NCBI GenBank assembly: GCA_945905295.1
Contig: CAMDPX010000037.1
Span: 1 to 43,121 of the forward strand
Reading direction: 5' to 3'
Length of the DNA stretch: 43,121 nt
Source: Planctomyces sp. SH-PL62
GTDB lineage: Bacteria > Planctomycetota > Planctomycetia > Planctomycetales > Planctomycetaceae
A model generated the notes under the pieces. The model did no database searches, had not been told where the DNA came from, and was given only the letters and a program-made list of their open reading frames with translations. The translations under genes and the position numbers were made by a program. Shown here in pieces: positions 7,691-14,778 of the stretch. Each line of letters opens with the position of its first letter. The stretch's first letter is position 1.

Positions 7691-8200
7691 TCAGGCGGCC
7701 TTCTTCTTCTTCCTGGCTTCCGGACGTTTCGGCAGCTTGGCCTTCTGCTCGTCAGTCAGCAGCGGCTTGACCTTCTCCAGAATCTCCAGACGCAGAGCGG
7801 TGACCTTCTTGTCGGCCTCGTCGTAGTTCTTCTGCTGCTCTTCGGTCAGCTTCATCGCGTCCTTGATGGCTTGTTGAAGTTCCTTGCCCTTCCGGCCTTC
7901 TTTGCCCTTCTCGCGAGCCTCTTTCATGACGTCCTGCCGAGCTTTCTTCTGCTCCTCAGTCATCACCTTGTCGAGCTTCTCGCGCAGTTCTTTCATCTTT
8001 GGAGCGTACTCCTTTTCCAACTCCGCGACCTTTGTCTTCTGCTCGTCGGTCAGCGTGATGTCTTTGGGAAGTTGAACGGCGGGTTGCTCCTTGCGAGCGT
8101 TCGGCTTGTTCTTCTTGGCCTTGGCGTCCTCGGCCATCGCAGGGGACAGCAGGAACGCGGCGAGGCTCAACGACAGCAGGCATTTCCAGAACTTGGTCAT
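7691..8200 (-). CDS. Secreted Lys/Glu-rich helical protein, Spy/LTxxQ-like
   Basis: A 169-aa protein with a Sec signal (MTKFWKCLLSLSLAAFLLSPAMA-ED) and an almost entirely charged helical body. Three LT-E/D-EQ motifs appear (LTDEQKTKV, LTEEQQKNY, LTDEQKAKL), with a related MTEEQKKA, spaced along the chain in the manner of the Spy/CpxP LTxxQ family of periplasmic chaperone-like proteins. A stress or chaperone role is inferred from that resemblance only. The C-terminus is RKKKKAA. The start has GAAGGAGATTTCGTC before the ATG, a strong ribosome-binding site. It is the last gene of the minus-strand cluster headed by the ECF sigma factor, but a 154-base gap with an inverted repeat separates it from the DUF1501 gene, so it may have its own promoter. 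Confidence 0.8.
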   Translation of the reverse strand: MTKFWKCLLSLSLAAFLLSPAMAEDAKAKKNKPNARKEQPAVQLPKDITLTDEQKTKVAELEKEYAPKMKELREKLDKVMTEEQKKARQDVMKEAREKGKEGRKGKELQQAIKDAMKLTEEQQKNYDEADKKVTALRLEILEKVKPLLTDEQKAKLPKRPEARKKKKAA

Positions 8201-8284
8201 GACGAAATCTCCTTCTCACTGAGCGGACATGAAAAACGCAGAGCCACCGGAGCAGCTCTGCGTGGGGGAAGTTTTGTAGCCATC

Positions 8285-8345
8285 AGCCGGAACGCGCTAG
8301 CGTCCGGTTCTGGCTGGCATAACCGGACGCTAGCGCGTTCCGGCT
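8285..8345. repeat. Perfect inverted repeat with GCTAGC core
   Basis: Perfect 25-bp arms (8285-8309 and 8321-8345) around an 11-base spacer. Each arm contains CGCGCTAGCGTCCGG. A GCGCTAGC core also occurs in the repeat at 21121-21175. It lies 9 bases past the DUF1501 stop and may end that transcript. Confidence 0.9.
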
Positions 8346-8354
8346 CATTTTCAA

Positions 8355-9653
8355 CTACGCGAACAGTTCCGGGATCACATGGCCGTCGCGGACAATCATG
8401 ATCGGGCGGCCGGTGTCAGTGTGGTATTCCTTCTGATGGTTGATGCCCAACGTGTGGAACAGCGACGCAGCCACGTCATCTGGCGAGAAGCCTTTGCTGT
8501 CGGGCAGGGTCGCATCGGCGTTGCTCTTGCCGACCACTTGGCCGTTCGTGATGCCGCCACCCGCCATGAGCATGAACATGCAGCGCGGATAGTGGTCGCG
8601 GCCGTTGCGAGTCGTGTTGATCTTCGGAGTCCGGCCGAATTCGCCCGTGACGAACACGGTGGTCGTTTCCAGCAGGCCCTTCAATTGCAGACCTTGCAGC
8701 AGACCGGAGAGGCCACTGTCGAGCGGCGGCGACTTCTTCTTCAACTGAGTCCAGTTGTCGTTGTGAGTGTCCCAGCCACCCAGTTCGATGGTGACGAACC
8801 GCGTGCCGGCTTCGACCAATCTCGCCGCCAGCAAGCAGCTCTGGTCGAACGAAGTTTCGCCAAACAGTTTCTGGAAGTTCGGAGATTCCTTGCTGACGTC
8901 GAACGCCTCGCGCGACTTTGGCGAGGTGATCATTGCGTGAGCCTGCTGTCCGAACTTGTCGAGACCCTTCACCAATTGGTTGGTCTCTTCCACGCCACGG
9001 AACGTCTTGTCGAGATCGCTCAGCAACGCTTGCCGCTTCTCGACGGCGTCGATGGTCAGGCCGCCGGCCAGCTTCAAACCACGGACCGAGAACATTTCGC
9101 CCGGCTTCGGAGTCGCACCGGTGTTGAGCGGTGCGTATTGCACGCCGAGGTAGCCGGTCTTCTGACGGCTGGCGGGAATCGCGACGTTCGGCGGGATGTT
9201 GCCATTGCCACCGAGTTCCTTCGTGACGATCGCACCGTAGCCGGGATATTCCAGCGACGGCAGCGGGCGATTGCCGGCGTTGACGTACTCGGTGCCGAGT
9301 TCGTGAGCGCCCAGCGTGTGAGTCACGCCGCGCAGGATCGTGAAGAGGTGCATGTTCTGCGCGAGCTTCGGCAGGTGTTCGCTGATCTGGATGCCGGGGA
9401 CCGCGGTGTCGATCGGATTGAACTCGCCACGGAATTCAGCCTTCGCTTCCGGCTTCAAATCGAACGTGTCCATGTGCGTAGGACCACCGGTCAAATTGAT
9501 GAAAATTGCCGCGTTGGCGGTGGCCTTCGAGGCGACCTCGCCCGCTGATGCGAACTTCAAATAGTTCGCCAGCGTCAAGCCGGTGCCGCCGATCACGCCG
9601 GCCTTCAGAAAATCGCGTCGTCGCACACCATTGCAGGTTGTTGTCGTGGGCAT
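8355..9653 (-). CDS. DUF1501 protein, Tat-exported
   Basis: A 432-aa DUF1501 protein. This family, abundant in planctomycetes, has an alkaline phosphatase/sulfatase-like fold and is nearly always paired with DUF1549/DUF1553 proteins; its reaction is not established. The N-terminus is a twin-arginine signal (VRRRDFLKAGVIGGTGLTLA). Family landmarks are NLTGGPTHMDTFDLKP, PGIQISEHLPKLAQ, VTIELGGWDTHNDNW, VFVTGEFGRTPKIN and GRDHYPRCMFMLMAGGGI. The start at 9653 is chosen because GAAAGGACG stands about 6 bases upstream; the frame continues open to 9785, but that part is largely repeat DNA. It follows the DUF1549/DUF1553 gene on the same strand with a repeat between, as in the second set at 35.9-43.1 kb. 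Confidence 0.9.
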   Translation of the reverse strand: MPTTTTCNGVRRRDFLKAGVIGGTGLTLANYLKFASAGEVASKATANAAIFINLTGGPTHMDTFDLKPEAKAEFRGEFNPIDTAVPGIQISEHLPKLAQNMHLFTILRGVTHTLGAHELGTEYVNAGNRPLPSLEYPGYGAIVTKELGGNGNIPPNVAIPASRQKTGYLGVQYAPLNTGATPKPGEMFSVRGLKLAGGLTIDAVEKRQALLSDLDKTFRGVEETNQLVKGLDKFGQQAHAMITSPKSREAFDVSKESPNFQKLFGETSFDQSCLLAARLVEAGTRFVTIELGGWDTHNDNWTQLKKKSPPLDSGLSGLLQGLQLKGLLETTTVFVTGEFGRTPKINTTRNGRDHYPRCMFMLMAGGGITNGQVVGKSNADATLPDSKGFSPDDVAASLFHTLGINHQKEYHTDTGRPIMIVRDGHVIPELFA

Positions 9654-9701
9654 GAGGGTCGTCCTTTCAAGAGGTAGTTGAGATAAGGGGTCGAGTTTGG
9701 T

Positions 9702-9775
9702 GAGCCGGTGGGCGTCAGTCCCCGGACGATTTCGTTGCTGTCCAGGAACGTCCGGGGGCTGACGCCCACCGGCTC
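9702..9775. repeat. Inverted repeat (GTCAGCCCCC family) between DUF1553 and DUF1501 genes
   Basis: 27-bp arms (9702-9728 and 9749-9775) with one mismatch, containing GGCGTCAGYCCCCGGACG. Related to the repeat at 5-60. It sits between two genes of the same presumed operon, so it could trim or stabilise the mRNA rather than end it. Confidence 0.88.
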
Positions 9776-9786
9776 GCCGAACCAAT

Positions 9787-12543
9787 CTAGTGGTTGACGA
9801 TGAACTCTTTTGTGTTGATCAGCGCCCACAGCAGGTCGCGAGCACCACTCAGTCGGTCTTCGGATTGGGTGAGGAACTTTTTCGAGGTTTCCATTTCCGC
9901 GTCGGTCGGCAGACGGCTGAGGGAGCGGAGGTAGGCGGCCTTGATGATCTCTTCGGGCGACAAGCCGACGACTTCACGCGGCGCGGGCTCTTCGGTCTTG
10001 GACTCAGCCGCTTCTTTCGTCTGCTTGATCTTGTCTTTCAGCTCAACGATTCGCTGTTCGATCTCTTTGATCTCCGATTCCTTGTCCGCCTTGCGAGCCT
10101 TCTTGAGGTCTCGTTCGGCGTTGGTCAGGAGGGTTTCAAAGTTTCTGCGAGCCTTCGTGGCCTCCCCGCCGTTTCGCGCGGGTGGAGCAGCTCGCTTGGC
10201 GGGTGGAGGTGACAGCGAGCGAATCCAGCCTTTGTTGTCGTTGAGCATGCCAAAGACTTGATCGTCATTTTGCATGTAGACAGTTTGCAGAAGGCTGGCC
10301 TCCATGGAGCGGTCGCAGTCGCAGTTGCTCTCGCGAGTCGAACGGCCAAAGACGGTCAGGGCGAAGCCGGCGCCGTTGCCGGCACCGCCGCCGCGGGTGT
10401 TGACCGAACCGGGAATCGCAGTCATGTGGTTCTTGTTGTCAGCCAGCCAGCCGGAGATTTCCGCGTCGGACAACGTCGCTTGCTTGAGAGCATCCAGCGC
10501 GACTTCTGCTGGCAAGCGGCGCGGGATCGCGTGCGAGAAATTCTTCTGGTCGAGCTTGTTGGTTTCGTTCGGCTTCCAGCTTCGCTGATACGCGGCGCTG
10601 TTGCAGATTTCGCGATGCAGCCACTTCATATCAAAATTGCTGGCGATGAATCCTTCGGCCAGATAGTTCAGCAGCGCGGCATTGCTGGGTGCATTCGCGA
10701 GGCTCATGTCATCGACCGGCTGGACGATGCCGACGTTGAAGTAGTTCGACCAGACGCGGTTGACGAACGCCTTGGCGAAGTACGGATTCTTGCTGTCTCG
10801 CAGCCAATTCATCAGCGGCACGCGGACGTCGTCGTGTTCGGAGAGGACGACCGTCTCAGCACCCAGCAGTTTTGCCGAAGGAGGCGGCGCTTCTCGCGCA
10901 CTCTTCTTGCCGTTGTCCTTGTCTTTGTTCTTGTCGCGAGCATTCGCCTTCGGGGCTTCTGGCCGAGTGGTGTAAAGCTCCGGAATGGGAATCACTTCAC
11001 CAGCGGTCACCTTCTTGGAAAGCTCCTTCTGCAATTCGCCGTTCGGGAGCTTGGCGGAAATTCCCAATTTCTCTTTCAGAGCCAGTTCTTCTTTGCGATC
11101 GCGGGGATTGGTTCCATAGGCCGTCCCCTTGAAGAAGCCGGTGAACTGGTTGAAGTCATCCTGAGTCCATTGATCGAACGGGTGCTTGTGGCACTGAGCA
11201 CATTGAATGCGAATCCCCATGAACGTGTAGGCGAAACCAATGGCTCGCTCTTCCGGCTTGAGGAAATTGCGGCGAGCCCAGAAGTAGGTCAGCCCACCCG
11301 ACTCGGCAAAGGTGCCCTCCTTTTTCGGGCCGTACAGCGCGGTCATTCGCTCGCAGTATTCGGTGTAGCTTTCACCCGGCTTGCGGCTGACGGCGGTGAC
11401 GATCCCTTCGATGAGCTTGTCATACGGCTCGTTCTTGGCAACTCGGTGATAAATCCAGTCGTACCATTCCTGGGTCCGGTCAACTTTGTAGCCGTTGTTG
11501 ATGTTGAGATTGTTGGCGTTGTTGCCAGTGAAGTCGCAAAGCTTCGTGGTCCACCAGGCGACGTAGCCGGGACGCTCCAGCAACTCGTCCACTTTCTTAG
11601 CTCGTTTGTTGGGATCGGTGTCCGACTGGAACGCGATGATCTCTTGCGGGCTCGGCAGAGTGCCGGCGATGTCGAGGCTGGCCCGGCGGAGGAATTCGTG
11701 ATCGTCGCACACGTCCGACGGCACGATGCCGAGCTTGCTGAGTTTCTGCACGACGAGTTCATCAACCTTCGTCGGTGTCGCAACCTTCGGGTACTTCTTG
11801 CCGCTCTTGTCGCTGACGGGGCGGATGACCGGGATCGGCACGACTCCGGCGTCGTAGTTCACAACGATGTGCGTATCACCCGATGTGCCGGATTTGACCA
11901 ACCCGTTCGCGTCGATCGCTGCGATCAAGTCGTCGTTCGAGTTGAATCGGCAGAGTGGCGTGACGTCTTCGCGTGAGCCATCGGACCAGACCGCCACGGC
12001 TTTGATCTGTGTCTCTTGGCCATCCTTGCCGAACTGAATTTCCGACGGCGTCACTTCCAGCTTTACGAACTTCGGCGAGTCTTCATCGACGCTCTTCGCA
12101 CCGGCTTTGATCCAGTTGCGAAAGATGTTGTATTGCCAGCTATCGGCGTCCATTCGCTTGCCACCGCGGTGCGGCGTTTCGAGCGTCGCCTTCAACAGCG
12201 CGAGACTTTCTTCCGGCTCCTCGATCAGGACGCGCGGTTCTTTGTTCTTGTCTTTGTCCCCTTTGGCCAGACCTTCGTGGTCGAGCTTGAAGTCGTAACC
12301 GAACAACGACAGGCGAAAGCCCCCCTGCCCTTGGAACGACCCATGACAGGCTCGGCCATTGCAGCCCAAGCGGCTGAGTAGCGGTACCACATGCTGCTGG
12401 AAGTTCGGCGTTTCGCTGGCGTCTTTGCTGGCAAATCGCAGATTCGCCGGCGCGATGATCTCATCAGCGGCGAAAGTCGCCGAGCCGAACGAAAGCGTGG
12501 CCGCGGCAGCGGTTAGCAACCAAGGTCGAATGGAACGAGACAT
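9787..12543 (-). CDS. Secreted DUF1549/DUF1553 cytochrome-like protein with Ig-like domain
   Basis: A 918-aa protein with a signal peptide (MSRSIRPWLLTAAAATLSFGSATFA-AD). Order: a cytochrome-like segment with CNGRACH (61-67), a CX4CH haem-like motif; an Ig-like/BIG2-type segment (about 165-250, ITP-like start VTPSEIQFGKDGQ); the DUF1549 domain (about 265-475) with IQCAQCHKHPFDQW, a CXXCH motif; and the DUF1553 domain (about 575-800, NPYFAKAFVNRVWSNYFNVGIV). A Lys/Glu-rich coiled coil (about 815-865) interrupts its end before the closing LLWALINTKEFIVNH. This is the standard planctomycete PSCyt/PSD layout; function is unproven, and an extracytoplasmic redox or polymer-degrading role is usually suggested. 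It belongs to the sigma-headed cluster and precedes its DUF1501 partner. Confidence 0.88.
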   Translation of the reverse strand: MSRSIRPWLLTAAAATLSFGSATFAADEIIAPANLRFASKDASETPNFQQHVVPLLSRLGCNGRACHGSFQGQGGFRLSLFGYDFKLDHEGLAKGDKDKNKEPRVLIEEPEESLALLKATLETPHRGGKRMDADSWQYNIFRNWIKAGAKSVDEDSPKFVKLEVTPSEIQFGKDGQETQIKAVAVWSDGSREDVTPLCRFNSNDDLIAAIDANGLVKSGTSGDTHIVVNYDAGVVPIPVIRPVSDKSGKKYPKVATPTKVDELVVQKLSKLGIVPSDVCDDHEFLRRASLDIAGTLPSPQEIIAFQSDTDPNKRAKKVDELLERPGYVAWWTTKLCDFTGNNANNLNINNGYKVDRTQEWYDWIYHRVAKNEPYDKLIEGIVTAVSRKPGESYTEYCERMTALYGPKKEGTFAESGGLTYFWARRNFLKPEERAIGFAYTFMGIRIQCAQCHKHPFDQWTQDDFNQFTGFFKGTAYGTNPRDRKEELALKEKLGISAKLPNGELQKELSKKVTAGEVIPIPELYTTRPEAPKANARDKNKDKDNGKKSAREAPPPSAKLLGAETVVLSEHDDVRVPLMNWLRDSKNPYFAKAFVNRVWSNYFNVGIVQPVDDMSLANAPSNAALLNYLAEGFIASNFDMKWLHREICNSAAYQRSWKPNETNKLDQKNFSHAIPRRLPAEVALDALKQATLSDAEISGWLADNKNHMTAIPGSVNTRGGGAGNGAGFALTVFGRSTRESNCDCDRSMEASLLQTVYMQNDDQVFGMLNDNKGWIRSLSPPPAKRAAPPARNGGEATKARRNFETLLTNAERDLKKARKADKESEIKEIEQRIVELKDKIKQTKEAAESKTEEPAPREVVGLSPEEIIKAAYLRSLSRLPTDAEMETSKKFLTQSEDRLSGARDLLWALINTKEFIVNH

Positions 12544-12564
12544 TTCCGTGTCCTTCGCAGTTTA

Positions 12565-12640
12565 GTAGCCGCGTTCGCCAGAACGCGGGTTCTTGGGCCA
12601 TGCTCTCAGTTGAGCCCCGCACTCTGGCGAGTGCGGCTAC
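12565..12640. repeat. GTAG-headed REP pair (TCGCCAGA family)
   Basis: Two hairpins in inverted orientation, CGCGTTC-GCCA-GAACGCG and GCACTC-TGGC-GAGTGC, with GTAG at 12565 and CTAC ending at 12640. The arms differ from each other, but every difference is matched inside its own stem. It lies between the coiled-coil gene and the DUF1549/DUF1553 gene. Confidence 0.9.
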
Positions 12641-12643
12641 GGG

Positions 12644-13360
12644 CTACTTGTCTTTGTCACCGGTCCGCTTCAAGGCCGGCCTTGTCACCGGCTTCTTTCG
12701 CGTCTCGGCGGTCTTCTTGATCCGGTCAAACTCACGGTCGATACTCGTCTCGCGACTTTGGACGTGCTCGGCAATTTGCTCGTCCATCTTCTGCAAGCGA
12801 GTCTTCGATTTCTCTCGATCGTAAGTCAGGAGTTGCAGCCTAACGTCATGTCGTTCGGTCAACACCTGTCGCAGTTCGGTTTCGAGTTCTTCCGAGGTGC
12901 TCATGGTGATCCGCGCCGCCAGCAAGCGGACGCGCGAATCGAGTTGCCATTCGTGAAGCAGAATCGCGTAACGTTCAGCATCGTTCTCACGAGCCTTTTC
13001 GAGCCGCGCGCGCGTCTTATCCAACTCGCGCAGAGCCTTCGTGTATTGCTCGGGATGACTGGCTTTGAGCCGCGTGAGCAGTTCGGCCAATTGCGGATGA
13101 TGTTGCTGAGCAAACGCGACCGCCGCCGTTTCTCGCTTGGGCGAGATCGGTTCGTTGTCGACTTTGGACACTTCGGCGGCCGATGGTTTCTTGGCGGGAG
13201 CTTTGTCGGCGGCGGGCTTGCCGACTTTCGCCGGCTTGTCGTCGGCCATTGAACGGACCACAAAGCCGCTCACGAAAACAGACGCAGCGACGCCGAGCCA
13301 AATCGCTCGCCGTCGCAGCGAACTGTTGCCAAGCCAGTCTGTGAGTTGATCGAGCCGCAT
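12644..13360 (-). CDS. Single-pass membrane coiled-coil protein, unknown function
   Basis: A 238-aa protein that I cannot assign to a family. It has a short cytoplasmic N-terminus with LRRRAIW, one hydrophobic segment (about 19-38, IWLGVAASVFVSGFVV), an Ala/Lys/Pro-rich linker (about 40-75), and then a long charged helical region (about 80-230) rich in Glu, Arg and Lys, fitting a coiled coil. It ends KRTGDKDK. The gene starts 3 bases after the stop of the anti-sigma-like gene, so the two are co-transcribed. The position suggests a partner in envelope signalling controlled by the ECF sigma factor, but this is inference from location only. Confidence 0.7.
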   Translation of the reverse strand: MRLDQLTDWLGNSSLRRRAIWLGVAASVFVSGFVVRSMADDKPAKVGKPAADKAPAKKPSAAEVSKVDNEPISPKRETAAVAFAQQHHPQLAELLTRLKASHPEQYTKALRELDKTRARLEKARENDAERYAILLHEWQLDSRVRLLAARITMSTSEELETELRQVLTERHDVRLQLLTYDREKSKTRLQKMDEQIAEHVQSRETSIDREFDRIKKTAETRKKPVTRPALKRTGDKDK

Positions 13361-13363
13361 CGG

Positions 13364-13912
13364 TTAGTTTTCTCGGATGTCGTCGTTGCCGGGGAGTTGT
13401 TCTTTCACGTCTTCAACCGTCAGCGCCGCGAGCATCCAGTCGGGCGGATCAAGATCATCGTCATCAGTCGCGTCGAGGAGATCATCGTCGTCAGAGTTAT
13501 TTCGAGCCGCTTCACCAGAGGCCCAAGCTGCGACGATTCGATCGGCTCCATCCTTGCGGGCAATCCCGTTCGTCGTTGAGCCGATGTGTCCGACCATCAA
13601 CGCGATGCTCGCCGCCACGGCTGCCAAAGCCGCCAATGCGGAGAGGGACGCGACCGACCAGCGGGTCGGGGTGACGGTCTCGTGAGTCGGTCGTGCGACC
13701 GGTTGCGAAGGCTCTTGGTCGAACGCGGCCGCGATCGCCAGATTCAGTTCCATCGCGTCAGCGACCGCGCTGCAAGCCGCTACGTCGGTCTCCAGGCGAG
13801 CCTCGAACGCCGCAGTCTCATCGACCGAGAGTTCGCCTGCGACGTAGCGGTTTGCCAGCCACGCGAGTTCGTTTTGAATGGTTGCTTCCGAGGTCGTCAT
13901 GTTCTTAATCAT
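13364..13912 (-). CDS. Anti-sigma factor-like membrane protein
   Basis: A 182-aa protein with the usual layout of anti-ECF-sigma regulators: a cytoplasmic N-terminal part with NRYVAGELSVDETAAFEARL (21-40), one membrane helix (about 86-108) and an Asp-rich outer tail ending DVKEQLPGNDDIREN. The zinc-binding HX3CX2C motif of many anti-sigma factors is absent, so binding to sigma would be zinc-independent. It lies directly downstream of the ECF sigma gene, with a REP pair in the gap, and 3 bases ahead of the coiled-coil gene. The start could also be the second Met (ATG at 13900). Identification rests on layout and context rather than a strong motif. Confidence 0.72.
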   Translation of the reverse strand: MIKNMTTSEATIQNELAWLANRYVAGELSVDETAAFEARLETDVAACSAVADAMELNLAIAAAFDQEPSQPVARPTHETVTPTRWSVASLSALAALAAVAASIALMVGHIGSTTNGIARKDGADRIVAAWASGEAARNNSDDDDLLDATDDDDLDPPDWMLAALTVEDVKEQLPGNDDIREN

Positions 13913-13921
13913 CTATTCGTC

Positions 13922-13999
13922 GTAGCCACGCTCGCCAGAGCGTGGGAAGCACCAATCAATTATCACGCCGCTCACCCACGCTCTGGCGAGCGTGGCTAC
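13922..13999. repeat. GTAG-headed REP pair (TCGCCAGA family) between sigma and anti-sigma genes
   Basis: Perfect 25-bp arms (13922-13946 and 13975-13999). Each is a hairpin CACGCTC-GCCA-GAGCGTG with a GTAG head. The TAG of one head (13998-13996) is the stop codon of the ECF sigma gene. It separates sigma from anti-sigma inside one transcript and could set their relative expression. Confidence 0.92.
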
Positions 14000-14559
14000 T
14001 TCAACTCCGCCAATCGGTCTCGTAGTTTTTCCGTCGCCAGTCGCATGCGCGTCAGCACAGTTCCGAGAGGCACCTTTAATTCGCTCGCGATAACCGCGAA
14101 GGTTTTGTGTTCGTAGATTCGCATTCGGACCACTCGCCGCTGTTCGGCCGGCAGGTCGTCCAATGCGAGTCGCACTCGTTCAATCGTTTCGGCTTGCAGA
14201 ACGAATCCGGCAGGGGATTCATTCCGAGTGACCGAACCTCCCGCTGACTCGTGGCGACGGGCGTCGTTCTGAGCCAATTCGCGGAAGGATTTCTGCTGGA
14301 TCTTCGCTCGCCGCTTGAGGACCAACGCTTCGTTCAAAGCCACTCGGAACAGCCACCCGCGACGAGTCTCCGGCCGAGCCTCATGGCCTCTCTCGAGCGC
14401 CTTGACCAGCGTGGCTTGCAGGGCCTCGCTCGCCGAGTCGTCGTTGCGGAGCACTCCCAGGAGGAAGGCCCGCAACTCTCCTGCGAGTTCGGCGAACCAC
14501 TCTCTTTCCGGTGAGTTCGCCGCATCCGCAGGCTCGAAACTGTCCTTGCCGGTGGCCAA
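13996..14559 (-). CDS. ECF-type RNA polymerase sigma factor
   Basis: A sigma-70 family factor of the extracytoplasmic-function type. Region 2 is seen in LRAFLLGVLRNDDSASEALQ and the following TRRGWLFRVALNEALVLKRR. Region 4 is the helix-turn-helix stretch from LDDLPAEQRRVVRMRIYE to LKVPLGTVLTRMRLATEKLR. The frame is open to 14766, but its first 20 codons are the REP pair at 14704-14775 and the next 50 look non-coding. I choose the TTG at 14559 (187 aa, the usual ECF size), with CGGAG about 9 bases upstream; this start is uncertain. It probably directs transcription of the anti-sigma, coiled-coil, DUF1549/DUF1553 and DUF1501 genes behind it (inference from order and strand). Confidence 0.85.
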   Translation of the reverse strand: MATGKDSFEPADAANSPEREWFAELAGELRAFLLGVLRNDDSASEALQATLVKALERGHEARPETRRGWLFRVALNEALVLKRRAKIQQKSFRELAQNDARRHESAGGSVTRNESPAGFVLQAETIERVRLALDDLPAEQRRVVRMRIYEHKTFAVIASELKVPLGTVLTRMRLATEKLRDRLAELK

Positions 14560-14703
14560 AGCATTCGTCTCCGTCCGCCGGCAAAGGTCGCAGCCTCCAA
14601 GCGATGCGCGGCTTTCCGGGGTTATTCTCCGAGCCGGGCAAAATTCCCAACCCGCGAGCCGGACTATCCTTTCGAGTCGCTCGCGCAGCCGCAAGCAGCC
14701 AAC

Positions 14704-14775
14704 GCGCTCGTAGTGACCCGATTTATCCGGTCCGCGTCGCTCGCTCGACCCCATGAATGGGGTCACTACGAGCGC
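14704..14775. repeat. GTAG-headed REP pair (TGACCCNATTTAT family), copy 1
   Basis: Outer arms GCGCTCGTAGTGACCC (14704-14719) and its complement (14760-14775). The inner hairpins are GACCCGATTTATCCGGTC and GACCCCATGAATGGGGTC. The copy at 19281-19354 has the same two hairpins in reverse order, so the two elements are inverted relative to each other. Confidence 0.9.
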
Positions 14776-14778
14776 GGA

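Noticed and set aside
10258-11976. 572-aa plus-strand open frame opposite the DUF1549/DUF1553 gene
   Set aside because: Antisense shadow; the minus-strand product has clear domains and a signal peptide.
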